Assembly: GCA_019915135.1 (NCBI GenBank)
Contig: JAHLMK010000005.1
Span: forward strand, 62,001 to 126,000
Source of the DNA: Strobilurus pachycystidiatus
Taxonomy: Eukaryota > Basidiomycota > Agaricomycetes > Agaricales > Physalacriaceae
DNA length: 64,000 nt
Direction of reading: 5' to 3'
Part shown: positions 46,270-57,432 of the stretch, in pieces
Layout: each line of letters starts with the position of its first letter
Numbering within the stretch: position 1 is the first letter of the stretch
Notes under the pieces: model-generated
Told to the model about the DNA's origin: nothing
Database searches by the model: none
What the model saw: the letters and a program-made list of their open reading frames with translations, nothing else
Position numbers and translations under genes: made by a program

Positions 46270-48247
46270 GGCAAGTTGCAAGGTGGCGAATTGCACTTTT
46301 GATTCACCTCTGGTATCAACACCGGCCAATAAGAGGTCTGGGATTGGCTGAGGCGTGGTGGAGACCACGGGGATTGCTGGTAAGACAGAGCGGGTCCGGG
46401 ATTCGCATAAGCTCCAATGCAATTGAGCGAGGGCTGGGATTGATCGTGGCATTGGAAGGGGTCGGGGATCGTTAGCTGAAAAGATAGGGCTCGGGAATTA
46501 AACTCGCCTTGAGATGGCTCCGGGATCAACAGCAAAGTAGGAGAGGCTCGGGAATTCTCAGACAAAAGAAATGGGGATTGATGCGCTCGGATTTGAAGAG
46601 CTCCTGGATCGAAGGCGACATTAGAAGGGCGTGGGGATTAGACGGCTCTAGATGACTGGGTTTTCGGAATTGAGAGAGCTTCGGGATGCTGGAAACGTTG
46701 CAGGGCTTGGGGATCCGTGGCGAGTGAGACCGGGTCCGGGATTTGCGAGCGGATGAGCAAGGCTCCGGGATTGCCAGCCAGCTACATTGAAGACGCTCGG
46801 GAATTGCAAGCGAAATAGAACGGGCGCTCAACTTCGAAGGGCTTGGGGATCCGTGGCGAGTGAGACTGGACTCGGGATTTGCAAGTTGATGAAGAGGGGG
46901 TGGGGATTGCGAAAGAAAGATTTGATCTGGGATTGTCGGCTACAATAGAAAGGCTCGGGAATTGCAAGCGAAATAGAACGGGCGCTCACCTTCGAAGGGC
47001 TTGGGGATCCGTGGCGAGTAGAACCGGGTCCGGGATTTGCGAGCGGATGAGCAAGGCTCCGGGATTGTGAGCGAAATAGAACGAGACCGGGATTTGCGAG
47101 CTCACCTTCGAAGGGCTTGGGGATCCGTGGCGAGTAAGACCGGGTCCGGGATTTGCGAGCGGATGAGCAAGGCTCCGGGATTGTGAGCGAAATAGAATGA
47201 GACCGGGATTTGCGAGCTCACCTTCGAAGGGCTTGGGGATCCGTGGCGAGTAAGACCGGGTCCGGGATTTGCGAGCGGATGAGCAAGGCTCCGGGATTGC
47301 TAGCTATATTGAAGACGCTCCGGGATTGTGAGCGAAATAGAATGAGACCGGGATTTGCGAGCTCACCTTTGAAGGGCTTGGGGATCCGTGGCAAGTAAGA
47401 CCGGGTCCGGGATTTGCATGGATGGGGTGCTCGGGAATGGGATCATCAGCTACATTGCAAGGGCTTCGGGATTGTGAGCAGAACCAAACAGATCCGGGAT
47501 TCGCGCTCACCTTGAGAGGGCTCGGGGATCCGTTGACTGACTAGAACGAGTTCGGGATCTGTGAGCTGTCATGGCTCGGGGATTGTGAGCGACAGGATAC
47601 ACAGGCTTGGGGATCGGCGAGCACTGTGCTTGGGATTTGCTGGGACGGAGGGCTCGGGAATGGGATCGTCAGCTACATTGCAAGGGCTTCGGGATTGTGA
47701 GCAGAACCAAACAGATCCGGGATTCGCGCTCACCTTGAGAGGGCTCGGGGATCCGTTGACTGACTAGAACGAGTTCGGGATCTGTGAGCTGTCATGGCTC
47801 GGGGATTGTGAGCGACAGGAAACACATCCAGGAGGAACGAGCTCACCTTGAAACGGCCTGGGGATTATTCGTAAGGGGTGAGGGCCGGGATTTGGGAGAA
47901 GGTGCGTCGATCCGGGATTTGTGAACTGAGAGGAAGAGACCTCCGGGATTGTCAATGAGAGAACCGTCTCGGGGATTTATGCGCTCACCTCTATAGGCCA
48001 CGGGGATCTTAAGCCAGGGAAAAAGCTCAGGGATTTGAGCGATGGGCTGCCAGACCAGCTGGGCTCGGGGATTACATGACGGTCACTCGCAGAGCCGGAT
48101 CCCGAACCCAAAGCGACGCAAACACACCTCTCTCGCTGCTCTCACACATCGCAAAAGGCTCATTTGGTGGGTCTCAATCTGTGTCGGACGGACGGGTGTT
48201 CAGGTACTGAACGTATGTCGGTTCGGTCTCAGAACGATATCAGTGCT
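46270..48247. repeat. Right inverted-repeat arm with ATCCC motif array
   Basis: Inverted counterpart of 20997-22862. From the tip (48247) inward for about 0.9 kb it pairs base for base with the left arm. Further in, the same motifs occur but the number of the 115-bp units differs and substitutions accumulate. On the plus strand the motif reads GGCTCGGGGAT. The 190-bp tip carries no motif. Confidence 0.9.
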
Positions 48248-48724
48248 CTAGGCTAGTACCATCGGTCAGTCAAACTATGACATGTCCATATTCTGGTAGG
48301 CATGGCAGGGTCCGGTAGAGAGATCTCTTCGGACCGAAACGGGACCGATATATCTCTCGGACTCGACGTATTTAATTCACAGCTCTGCATATGGATTTGG
48401 TAGGGTGACTAGTACCAACCTGAGAGCTACAGTCATCTAGCCTATTGTTGTGGCGCGTTGGCCTCATCTTTGTCTCTCTCTAGTAGCGTCCATTCACATC
48501 TCAGTTCATAGCTTCATAGATTCTGCGTTTTACGCTGACATTATCACAATACACATCTCTAGCACACTTACTTGAGGGCCAACACCACTCGGCAAGTCGG
48601 CTATCGTTAACCTTGTGTGGAATTGTACACGTAGGTTACTGCAGACGACCACAGCATACGTAGCCTCGGCAACTTGGGAGTACTATATATAACTATGCAC
48701 GACCAGCAATAGCATACAATCATC
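48248..48724. other. Intergenic region outside the right arm
   Basis: Unique sequence beginning directly after the arm tip. A TATA-like stretch (CTATATATAAC, near 48684) precedes the SDR remnant. No other feature. Confidence 0.4.
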
Positions 48725-49015
48725 ATGGCTACATTTCGCGTGTTTTTCATCACTAGTACATCGTCCGGCCTCGGAAAGGCACTTCTGGACACCGTCTTGG
48801 CTGCTGCCGCCACATCGCGCAACCCAGAAAGTTTTTCATCTCTTCGAGAGAATATCCAGACTCCAGAGCAACTCTTGACTTCACCTTTGGCCTTGGACAT
48901 AACGAACCAAGAACAAGTGATCTCGACCGCAGAAAAGTGGGCTTATCTTATTCGACGAACAAGGAGAATATGGATGGCGATACCTGTGTCGCTGCCCTCA
49001 AAGCGTCTAAGATGA
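48725..49015 (+). pseudogene. Truncated short-chain dehydrogenase copy
   Basis: Encodes only the N-terminal part of an SDR: an altered cofactor motif (FITSTSSGLGKALLDTVLA instead of VTGTSSGLG), a short internal deletion before AATSRNPESFSSLRE, and LALDITNQEQVISTAEK. It then leaves the family and stops after 96 residues. The NNAG, catalytic Ser and YxxxK parts are absent. It lies about 200 bp upstream of the intact paralog in the same orientation, so it is a remnant of a tandem duplication. The TATA-like promoter is still present. Confidence 0.7.
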
Positions 49016-49209
49016 TTAGTCACTTATGTATAGTATCATCGGCGACGTTGTTGAATGTGATTTGAACGCCGTGGCCCGTGGATGTCTTGGGCGGTGATGT
49101 TTGGCAAGTCGGATGGAATCGTCCCAAAATGGCAGCCGTTTTCTCTATTATTAACAGTCAGTGGGCCTTCATAAGAGACAGGCAAACTTGGCGAGATGTA
49201 CATACGAAC

Positions 49210-50330
49210 ATGTCTCAACCGCGCGTCTGGTTTGTCACAGGTACATTGAGTCCAGCCATATCTGAGCGCGATAGCATGTCCGATTCTTTGCTTTCACAGG
49301 TACATCGAGTGGTCTCGGTAAAGGGCTCCTCGACGCTGTACTGGCGTCCGGGGAACGTATCGCTGCCACCTCGCGCAATGCTGCCGGGTTAGCTTCACTC
49401 CAGGAGAAATATCCCGATCAGCTCCTCCCGGTGACTCTCGACTTGACGAATGAACGAGACGTAGTGTCGGCGCTGCAGATGACAGTCGATCACTTTGGTC
49501 GCATTGACGTCGTGGTCAATAATGCCGGAACCGCGCTGTTCGGCGAAGTTGAGGGGATCCCGTTGGATAAAGCTCGTGAGCTCATGGAGGTGCAGTTTTG
49601 GGGACCAGTTTATGTGATGCGCACGGTGAGTCCTAGGTGTCCTTCGGTTTGATGGTGCTCAGTACTGGCAGGTCGCGAATATCTTCCGTGAGCAGAAGAC
49701 GGGTGGATGCCTCTTCAACATCAGCGCGCCTGGCGGTTACCGCTCGAACCCCGTCATGTCATACTATCAAGCTAGTAAATTCGGTAAGACGAATTATTGC
49801 CAGTGGTCTTTCAAGCTTGCTTACCGCATCTCAGCATTGGAGGGCTTCACACAGGCATTTCTGAAGGAGATGGATCCGTCGTGGTATATCAAAGGAGCTC
49901 TCATCGAGCCTGGAGGGTTTGAGAGCGAGTGGAGAGGCTTGTCAGCGACGACGATCCCTGTTCACCCAGCGTACGATTATCCGGAGAATCCATCCGCTAT
50001 GTTTCGCCAGATTGTATCTGCGGATTATCCATATCTCGGCAGCCCTATGCGTATGGCCCAGGTGCGTTTCTACTGTCTTCGGCTCTGAACTTGCGAATTC
50101 CTGACCATGAGGATACGCAGACTCTAATGAAGCTGGCAAGCGAGCCCAAGCTTCCCTTGAGAGTGCAACTTGGAAGCGATTCGCTCTTTTTGATCCAGTC
50201 TCAAGCGACGCAGACCTTGAAAGATTCTGAGGAGTGGGCGCATGTGGCGAGGTCGACGGACAGTGAAGATATGGATGGGAAAGAATATGTTGCCCTACTT
50301 GCCGCGTCACCAAGTTTCAAAGAGAATTAA
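49210..50330 (+). CDS. Short-chain dehydrogenase/reductase (classical SDR)
   Basis: Model: 49210-49240, 49300-49625, 49672-49783, 49835-50061, 50121-50330; 301 residues. The Rossmann cofactor motif TGTSSGLG is at 10-17 (first intron inside it), NNAG in the expected place (DVVVNNAGTALFG), catalytic Ser137 (NISAPGG), and YxxxK at Y151/K155 (YYQASK). After the active site comes ALEGFTQAFLKEM and a substrate loop (PGGFESEW). An NAD(P)-dependent oxidoreductase; the second residue group suggests NADP but is not decisive. Substrate unknown. All catalytic residues are present. Confidence 0.9.
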
Positions 50331-50666
50331 CAGCTCGTTGGATACCATGCTTATAGAAGACACTTACATCGTACATGGATGTCGCTTCAGTGTGTTAGAG
50401 GTGATCACGGTGGCAGTGTTTGCACGTTGCCGTGATAGTGCCGTGATGCCGCAGTCTTATCTTTCCGAGTCTTTCGTGCTGCCCCTCATCCACGGCGCGG
50501 TGAAGTCCGTTTCTCTCCTCCTCGGCGTACTCCTTGCTCCATTGGCATCTGTAACCAGCTCTACGACTGTCAACCGAGTCACGCCCTCCATCGCTGTACG
50601 TATGTTTCCGCCACACGGCCCGGCTTGATACTCGGTGACTCAGTCTCCCTCTCAAAGGTCACAATC

Positions 50667-52250
50667 ATGACGGCGGCTGCCATGACGGTAGAGGAGATTG
50701 ACCTGGAAATATCCCGACATGTACAGACTATCTGTCACCTGAAATCGCGTCGAAACACTCTCGCTCCCATATCCAGACTCCCAGTCGAAGTGCTATGCAG
50801 CATCTTCCTCATCGCGTCTTTCCTTGATTGCAAAAACGAACCCCATCGGAAAAATCTTCTGCATGTTTGCTCTCATTGGCGCACAGTCGCGCTCACCTTT
50901 CCATCTCTGTGGAACTATATAACGCTCGACGGTTCGACGAGCCAGATCAGAAGGCTAATCGACCTGTCCAAAGACGCGCCATTGACCATAGTATCCACAG
51001 ACAGAGCGTCATTCTACACCGCAGCAGAGTTAGCAGGAATGCAGGATCCACTACAACATCTACGGCGCACTGTCGACCTGCGTCTAATTGGACCCAGCTC
51101 TGTGCTCTCCTCTTCTCTGGTTCAGGCCGCTCCCATTCTCCACACTCTCGTTGTCAATCACCCCGGTCAGGGTGGCATGGTGAATGCCAGTGTTGGTCAA
51201 TCCGTCTCACTGCCTGATAATTTTCTCAATGGCGAGACTCCCCAACTCAGGCATCTCGACCTCAGACGCTGCCGCTTGAGCTGGAAGTCAGCTTTGCTGA
51301 AAGATCTTACCCATCTCAAGCTAAGCAACACGGCACTACGCGCATCGGTCCCGCAAATGCTCGCTGTGTTGGCCAAGATGCCACTGCTTGAGCAACTTCA
51401 TTTAACCCGTGTCCTTGAGGACGATATCTCCGATCCATTTCCAAGATTTGCTTCAGCGCAGGAGACGATTCGTCTCGCGCGGCTATCAGATCTTCTTCTA
51501 GACGGCTATATAACTCCAGCGGCCGACCTCCTTGGCAATATCTCTATCCCCCCGACAACACATATCGACATGCGCCTCTTCATGCCCGAGCAGATGGAAG
51601 ATATCGGGCCGTTTCTGAAAGTTTTGCGCGAGACTGCAGATGGCATATTCGAGCGACCGCTGACCGTGTTATCGTTGGATGCACCCTCTTACAACCTGCT
51701 GCTTCAGGTATGGTCGATAGCAGGATCTGGAAAGCCTTTCCTCGAAATATATTTCACGGGGACTTTCATCATTGACAGTTATGTTCCTCGCATTGAGGGT
51801 ATCATTAAAAGCATCGGGGATACGCTACCAATTCAGCGGGTCCGTCACCTTCAGCTTCGACTTCCAGACAGCACACATTCAGTGATGGAGATATTGGAAC
51901 GATGCCCACTTCGTACCCTGCGATTGACAGAAAACATGCATTCGTTCATCACCGCCCTCGGGGTCCCCGCCACGGGTTCGACCAACCTCCGCTTTCCAGG
52001 TCTCAGGGAGCTCAGCATCGTTGATGCGAATCTGAAGGAGAGAGGGTTGCAACTCATGCGGGCGACCTTGAGTTTCCGGTGGTCGCGCGAGGCCAAATTG
52101 CACAGGTTGCGGCTACGCAATTGCAACGGTCTCAACCGTCAGGATATTGACTTGCTGAAGCAGATGGTTTGGAAGCTGGACTGGGATGGGGTCATGCAAT
52201 GGCCGGCCGATACAGATGAGGAGTCAGATTTTAGTGCAAGTGATTTGTAG
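50667..52250 (+). CDS. F-box protein (agaricomycete expanded family), copy C
   Basis: Single exon, 527 residues. The start MTAAAMTVEEIDLEISRHVQ is the first ATG of the frame with a family-type N-terminus. F-box motif at about 35-80 (PISRLPVEVLCSIFLI, then WRTVALTFPSLW). A leucine-rich region follows, with the family landmark HFLNGE-type strand (DNFLNGETPQLRHLDLRRCR), and an acidic tail. More diverged from copies A and B than they are from each other. Presumed Skp1-binding SCF adaptor; substrate unknown. Confidence 0.85.
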   Translation: MTAAAMTVEEIDLEISRHVQTICHLKSRRNTLAPISRLPVEVLCSIFLIASFLDCKNEPHRKNLLHVCSHWRTVALTFPSLWNYITLDGSTSQIRRLIDLSKDAPLTIVSTDRASFYTAAELAGMQDPLQHLRRTVDLRLIGPSSVLSSSLVQAAPILHTLVVNHPGQGGMVNASVGQSVSLPDNFLNGETPQLRHLDLRRCRLSWKSALLKDLTHLKLSNTALRASVPQMLAVLAKMPLLEQLHLTRVLEDDISDPFPRFASAQETIRLARLSDLLLDGYITPAADLLGNISIPPTTHIDMRLFMPEQMEDIGPFLKVLRETADGIFERPLTVLSLDAPSYNLLLQVWSIAGSGKPFLEIYFTGTFIIDSYVPRIEGIIKSIGDTLPIQRVRHLQLRLPDSTHSVMEILERCPLRTLRLTENMHSFITALGVPATGSTNLRFPGLRELSIVDANLKERGLQLMRATLSFRWSREAKLHRLRLRNCNGLNRQDIDLLKQMVWKLDWDGVMQWPADTDEESDFSASDL

Positions 52251-52832
52251 GTTATGGCTGGGTATTGAATGTCGAAGTATCCCTCTGTCGGTCCATTCTG
52301 ATGTGTTGACCCCTTCATCCTCATTGATCGCATTTTCGCAGTACCTTATGACGTAGCGTGAACGTGCCCAATGCTTGGATACAACTTGGATATTGCTCGG
52401 ATATACGACTGCCCCGTTGCGGGCCCACAATCGGACCGTCGATGCTCGCAGGCTTCCTTCATCGCATGGCATGCTCACGCGGGAAGCTGCGGGAAGTTCA
52501 TCTTTAGGCGTCAATGATCAGTTGATTGATAGGTTACAGGCGTGTCAAGTGCTTGAATTTCTCCTGCTGTTCACGCGTAGGACCAGTAGGACCAGCTCTG
52601 TCTTTTCCCCGCCGAAGTACGCTCCGTCCTCGTGCCGGTGGATCATCTGAACGATCTCACATCTAAGTGGTGCTGGCCGGGCGCCTTGTCAGGCGTCATA
52701 GAAACGAGCTGACGGTCCAAGATCTCAGTCGGTGGTCATGTTTTTAGGGACGTAAGAATTTCCTGTGAACGGAGCAGCTCTTAAGAAAGAGGTGCCTCAC
52801 GCTGAATCCGTCATTCTCCTACCTTTCCACCA
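52251..52832. other. Intergenic region
   Basis: Flank of the F-box gene and promoter of the GH43 gene. No repeat or gene supported. Confidence 0.4.
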
Positions 52833-54504
52833 ATGTTCAAGATACTGGCTCTCGTCGCCGTAGGCTGGCAATGCTTGCTAGCTCAGGCGTTTACCAATCC
52901 CATCAAGGCGTCAGATGGTTCGGATCCCTTCATGGTAAGTCATGTCCGCGCCCAAATTTACGAGTGACGGACGATGCGCTAGGTCTTCCACGAAGGATAC
53001 TACTGTTCGTCCGCTGCGTTCAGAAAACAAGGCTTGATCCTGACTTTCCCGGGCCCTTAGACTTGACGACGACGACATGGACCGATATTGAGATTACGCG
53101 AGGGGCCACCATACAGGAGCTGAAAGACGCGACGCCCAAGGTCGTCTGGACTGATACTACTGCGTCCCGGTGTTGCAATATCTGTAAGCACAACGTTCCT
53201 TTGTCTCGCTGGCAGCTGCTCTACGGCTGACTCTATCGTAGGGGCTCCGGAAATCTGGTGGTAAGCATATCCACCTGTTTGTGGGCATCAGTTGACATTC
53301 AGTGCAGGTTCGAGGACTCCTGGTATATGTGAGTTCTCGCTATGATTCTATGCTGTTACGTCCTCGCTCACAAAGTGATCTCAGCTATTACAGTGCCGGC
53401 ACGGCAGACACATACGATAACCAGTACATCAATGTGTTGAAGGGATCGTCCACCATCATTTGGGACTCTGAGTGGACGTACGCTGGTAGGTACCATCGAC
53501 AAGGTGAACGCTGATGATGTTCATCTGGTGGCTAGGTCGAATTGCGATTCCCAATCGTGACGTCTGGTCCATTGACGCGACTTTGTTGTTCTATGGATCT
53601 AGCACCTACCTCGTCTACTCCAGCTGGGATGGTGATTGTGAGTCTTCGAGCTGTGATGTTCATCCCGAGGAAAGTGTTGAAGAGAACTCATTTCAGATCA
53701 ATGCTTGTGGATTGCGTAAATCCGTTTTTCAACTGACCATTCGTATGACTTTAACTTTCTTACTTCACAGCCAGATGACGAGCGCTACTACCGTCGGAGA
53801 CGCTGTCAAGATCTCGACGCCAACCTACGACTGGGAGATGGTCGATGCTAATGTTAACGAAGGACCTGGTATGGACGCTTGCCGTCTTGCATATAAAGGC
53901 TCATTGTCTTACTCCATTCAGCTGCTATCTACGGCGGTGGACGCACATTCCTGACCTTCTCCGCTTCGAACTGTGCAGGAACGGGCTATAAACTTGGTTT
54001 GTTGGAACTTACCGGTACCAATCCTCTAAGTGCCAGTTCCTGGACCAAATCCTCCGAACCGATATTCACCAGTGCCAATGGGTATGTCGAGAAAGGTTTT
54101 TCGTGTCGGGAAGTTCCACTGACTCGTGTTGGTTACAGAAACGATGAGGTATTGCATTTGCGCTGAGTCTCGTTGCACGCGCTCACAAATCTCATAGCCC
54201 GGACACAATGGGTTCTTTTCCAGTGCAGACGGCACTGAGACTTGGAACGTCGGTGCTAACTTGCTGTCCATCTGATTAGAGGAAACTGAATAAGAATGTG
54301 TCAGGTCTATCATGCCTCGTCGACCTCTCCCGGGTTTTGTGACGGATCGCGATACACAAACGTACAAGTGTAAGTGCTTGCACATGAACTCAAACCATTG
54401 TAGAACATTCACGGCACTCCTTTAGTGTCGGCTGGAACAGCGACGGCACTCCATACTTGGGCTCGCCTGATGCCCTCTCTACGGAGCTCGTCGAACCGTC
54501 GTAA
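52833..54504 (+). CDS. Secreted glycoside hydrolase family 43 enzyme
   Basis: Fourteen exons (52833-52934, 52983-53004, 53061-53183, 53242-53260, 53308-53328, 53385-53485, 53536-53637, 53697-53715, 53771-53868, 53922-54081, 54139-54148, 54198-54248, 54305-54369, 54426-54504); 323 residues, one as short as 10 nt. Signal peptide at about 1-19. The five-bladed propeller fold of GH43 is suggested by the catalytic triad: base D31 (SDGSDPFM), D143 (WSIDATLL) and acid E200 (NVNEGPA), plus APEIWW and HNGFFSS. GH43 enzymes cleave arabinose- or xylose-containing plant cell-wall polysaccharides; which bond is cut here cannot be told. All exons join in frame, so the gene looks functional despite its fragmentation. 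Confidence 0.9.
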
Positions 54505-54730
54505 TCACAGTGTACTGCGTCCGATACTCATAATGTATTTCTCCCGTTATTTTCCAAACAAAAAGCATGTGTGATCTATACAAAAAGCGCGGGACAGCGT
54601 TACAAGTCAAAGATTCTTGAGAGTGGACATTAAGGTCGTTACACTACCTGGACAGAGCAGGTTAGCACGCTCACTGGAATATCAAGGGCATAAACGTACA
54701 TCGCCACCAGCTGAGGTCGTCATCGACCTT

Positions 54731-54970
54731 TCAAAGCTTCACGGAGTCCTGAAAATCACTTCCTAAGGACTGTGGCTCGCAGCTCGAAGCCGCCTTGCGG
54801 AAGTCATCTCGTAGATGAGCAGAGCTCCTCTTTTTGTGCAGGGTCTTCCCCGAGATTGTGCGCTGTCTGGAGGTCTCTGCATCTCCAGTGGCGGCTTCTG
54901 GAGTAGGGTGCGCCACATATGCATTGCACGACTCAACAATGACGTCGGTTGCGGTAGCAGTGGTAGCCAT
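54731..54970 (-). CDS. Small hypothetical protein
   Basis: 79 residues starting MATTATATDVIVESCNAYVA. Low complexity at the N-terminus, a basic middle (GKTLHKKRSSAHLRDDFRKA), no domain recognised. The frame stays open upstream without another ATG. It could be an independent short gene or the last exon of an unseen one. Confidence 0.35.
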   Translation of the reverse strand: MATTATATDVIVESCNAYVAHPTPEAATGDAETSRQRTISGKTLHKKRSSAHLRDDFRKAASSCEPQSLGSDFQDSVKL

Positions 54971-55489
54971 GTTCGTGGGGGAGTGCAAGATGATTGGGGG
55001 AGATCCGTGAAGAGTGTCAGGAGGAAGATTAGCGATGCGTTCGAAAGGGAAGGACAATGAAAACTGCTACTTTATAGTAGTACGTGCACAGCCACAATAA
55101 TGGAGGTCCCGGTCGATTGAATTCAAATTCGGTCATCGGATCCCGATCGCGCATCTCATTTAGACCGTACAAGTTCAACGGTGGCTGTTCATTTCCTCAG
55201 GCCTCAATGGGCGACACTGTACACTTACTGTGCCCGTCAAGCGCCGTCGCATGTGGCCATAGTCGAGATGACATGAAGACGCTGGATAAATTCTACAAAA
55301 GCACGTCTATGAATTATTGGTCTACTTTACTGTATGTAAGTATGTGTCAATGCTGTGTAGAGTATGGTCCAATGGAGTCTAGTGAGTCATCCGGACTCGT
55401 GAGTCGCGGAGATATAACTTATAAAAATGGAGTGCGTGTCCCGTGTAGGCAGATCCGATGTATAGTAAGAAAGATGAGATAGTGGGTGT
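54971..55489. other. Intergenic region
   Basis: No repeat, RNA gene or convincing coding sequence. Confidence 0.4.
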
Positions 55490-57040
55490 TCAAAGCAAGA
55501 ATGAATCCGCCCAATGTCGAATGATACCTTCTCCTAACCGATGTATCTCAAAGCGCTTGACATCGCGTGAGACGATGGTAGCATGAGAGTTGGGCACAGC
55601 GTTCAAGAAGGCCAATCTCTTCTCGAAAGGAAGCTTATTCAACGAACGACCGATTGAATGCTGGAGCGGTGAAAGATGTGGCGTCGGCTCGTAGTTCTCC
55701 ACGCCCGGACCTTTCGATGTTGACGGGATGGCGTTCTGCTCTCCTGGATCATCGATGATGTCGGCGACGGCGTCCTCAACTTGCTGTTCAAGATCGGCGA
55801 GTAGATGTATCAAGCGGTCGCGAGTCGACGCGTGCTGTTTCTCAAGCAACTTGATTCGGTGGCGGGAACCATATGCAGCTGTGCCGAGCCGGATTGCTGC
55901 GGCGCTTATGGCGAGAGGTATGAGAATCGGCAGGAGTATGTAGAAAACCTGGTTGAACGTGAGCTTGTGCACAATCATTAGTCAAGGGGAAGAGACAAAC
56001 GATATTGAGAGGGAATCGGAACTGGAGAAATGGAGGTAGAGTCCAACTCTTTGATTTCCACCACTGCTTGGAGAACAGTCTCGGTTTCGGTGGCGGTTTC
56101 GGTGGCGTGTCGGGCAGTTTGTAGGATTTGATTAAAGGACTGTACTGCTCGTCAAGGACACTATGCACGATGTCAGACTTGTTGTTTTCGAGCTGGTAGG
56201 TGACACGAACATCTCAATTCCATTGATGCCATAGTCGGCAAAAGGGTCCGTTGATTCTATCGCAGATGTGATGTATGGCACGGTACGGTCATTCACACTG
56301 TAGATGTCAAGTAGTCAGCTCGACGCAGGGGCAAGAACGACGCGGCACTCACGCGTTGGCATAGATTCGCAATATACGGAAGCTGGCTAGGCCTTGATAG
56401 AATACCATCTGGGGGTCTGCCATGACATCCAGTAATGCTCGTCCGGTGTTAGACCATTTATCGACACAGTAGAATTGCTCGCCGGTTCTCGATAGGAACG
56501 TCGGACCTAAAGCAGCGAAAACGGTGGATATAAAGGAAGGGTATGTAGGTAGGCCAATATGTGGCGTAGCAATGGTATTGAAGGTTACGGGCACAACATC
56601 ATCGAAGAATCCTCGTTGGCGGAGAACACTGTACATCTGGATTATCATATAATTCCGCAATGTGATAGACGACATACCCGACAACATAGCGCGACACCAA
56701 GCCTCCAAGACTGTATCCAGTGATAGAGAACTTGACGACAGTGTGCCCCTCTTCCTTCAGACGAGCCACTTCGGTATAGATCTGCGAATGGGCAGCGGGT
56801 AAGGCTATGCATGGACCGACAACGAGGGAGACATGCCTCTTCAGCGACTCTCTCGCCTCCCCAGTCTATTCCGTCGTATGTCGAATCATCGCGGTTGTTC
56901 TCCGCGACGATGAGCCTCAGCTCGACACCGTCAGAGCTGGGCGCTGATTTAGTCTCGAGCATTATGCGCTTCAGTTCGGCCATGTGCGCAGGGTTGCCCC
57001 ACATTCCGTGGACAAGAGTGAGTAGATGGATGGGCGCCAT
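55490..57040 (-). CDS. DUF676/Rog1-like serine lipase
   Basis: Model on the minus strand: 57040-56837, 56781-56678, 56628-56353, 56297-56211, 56160-56001, 55948-55490; 429 residues. An alpha/beta-hydrolase: LVHGMWGN near residues 9-16 (oxyanion region), nucleophile Ser92 in GYSLGGLVSRYVVG, TIATPHIGLP, and an acid/histidine part near ANAVNDRTVPY. After a proline-rich linker (PDTPPKPPPKPR) comes one predicted membrane helix (FYILLPILIPLAISAAAI) and a cytosolic-type coiled tail. The family includes yeast Rog1, a monoacylglycerol lipase. The first intron uses a GC donor (GAG|GCATGT). A membrane-anchored lipid esterase is likely; its lipid is unknown. Confidence 0.85.
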
Positions 57041-57116
57041 AGCCAGAGGAACCACAGGTGAAGGAAGGGAAGAGAGAGGCGTGCGTACAAGACGTAGTCG
57101 ATCGTGCTCGGAACAT

Positions 57117-57377
57117 TCATTGCAAAATCGTGCTGACATTGCTTGTCGCGCTCATGCCCTGCCGAAGATCGGCACAGCCGAGGGGATGCGTGGCTTGGCC
57201 GTCTGGACTCTGGATCTCCGACCATGGTCGCAGTTTTAATTTAAGCAGAAATATAGCATACCAAACGACTACAGCTATAGCTAGGGCGGTAAAAGTCTGA
57301 AAGATACGATCGAAGCATCGAAGAATGAATAGTAAGCCTATACATGTGGGTCGCCTGGCAGTTCCGTTTTCAGACAT
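57117..57377 (-). CDS. Small putative membrane protein
   Basis: 86 residues starting MSENGTARRPTCIGLLFILR, with a hydrophobic helix (TFTALAIAVVVWYAIFLL) and a basic flank (KLKLRPW). It lies just upstream of the lipase on the same strand. It might be an upstream exon of the lipase gene or a short independent gene; no family recognised. Confidence 0.25.
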   Translation of the reverse strand: MSENGTARRPTCIGLLFILRCFDRIFQTFTALAIAVVVWYAIFLLKLKLRPWSEIQSPDGQATHPLGCADLRQGMSATSNVSTILQ

Positions 57378-57432
57378 CGCCGCTCAGCGCGCAACGTTCG
57401 CTTTTCAAGGCAGGTCTGATATGGGTACAGAG

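Larger units (their letters stand above)
20997..48247. mobile_element. Candidate giant KDZ-type transposon with long inverted-repeat arms
   Basis: The 27-kb block is framed by inverted arms of about 1.9 kb. Position x in the left arm pairs with 69244 minus x in the right arm without any indel from the outermost base pair (20997/48247) to about 21930, and by eye the outer 0.9 kb is identical. Homology ends abruptly at both tips. The block contains a KDZ transposase-like gene (41660), a TET/JBP-like dioxygenase (29712, minus), several F-box/LRR genes, a viroplasmin-domain gene and unknown genes. KDZ transposons linked to TET/JBP genes are known from mushrooms. That this whole block moved as one element is inference: no target-site duplication was identified. 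Confidence 0.55.

Noticed and set aside
20970..48275. Target-site duplication TAC(C)ATCGGTC flanking the inverted arms (near 20975 and 48257)
   Set aside because: The similar words are about ten or more bases away from the arm tips at both ends and not identical, so they may be chance.
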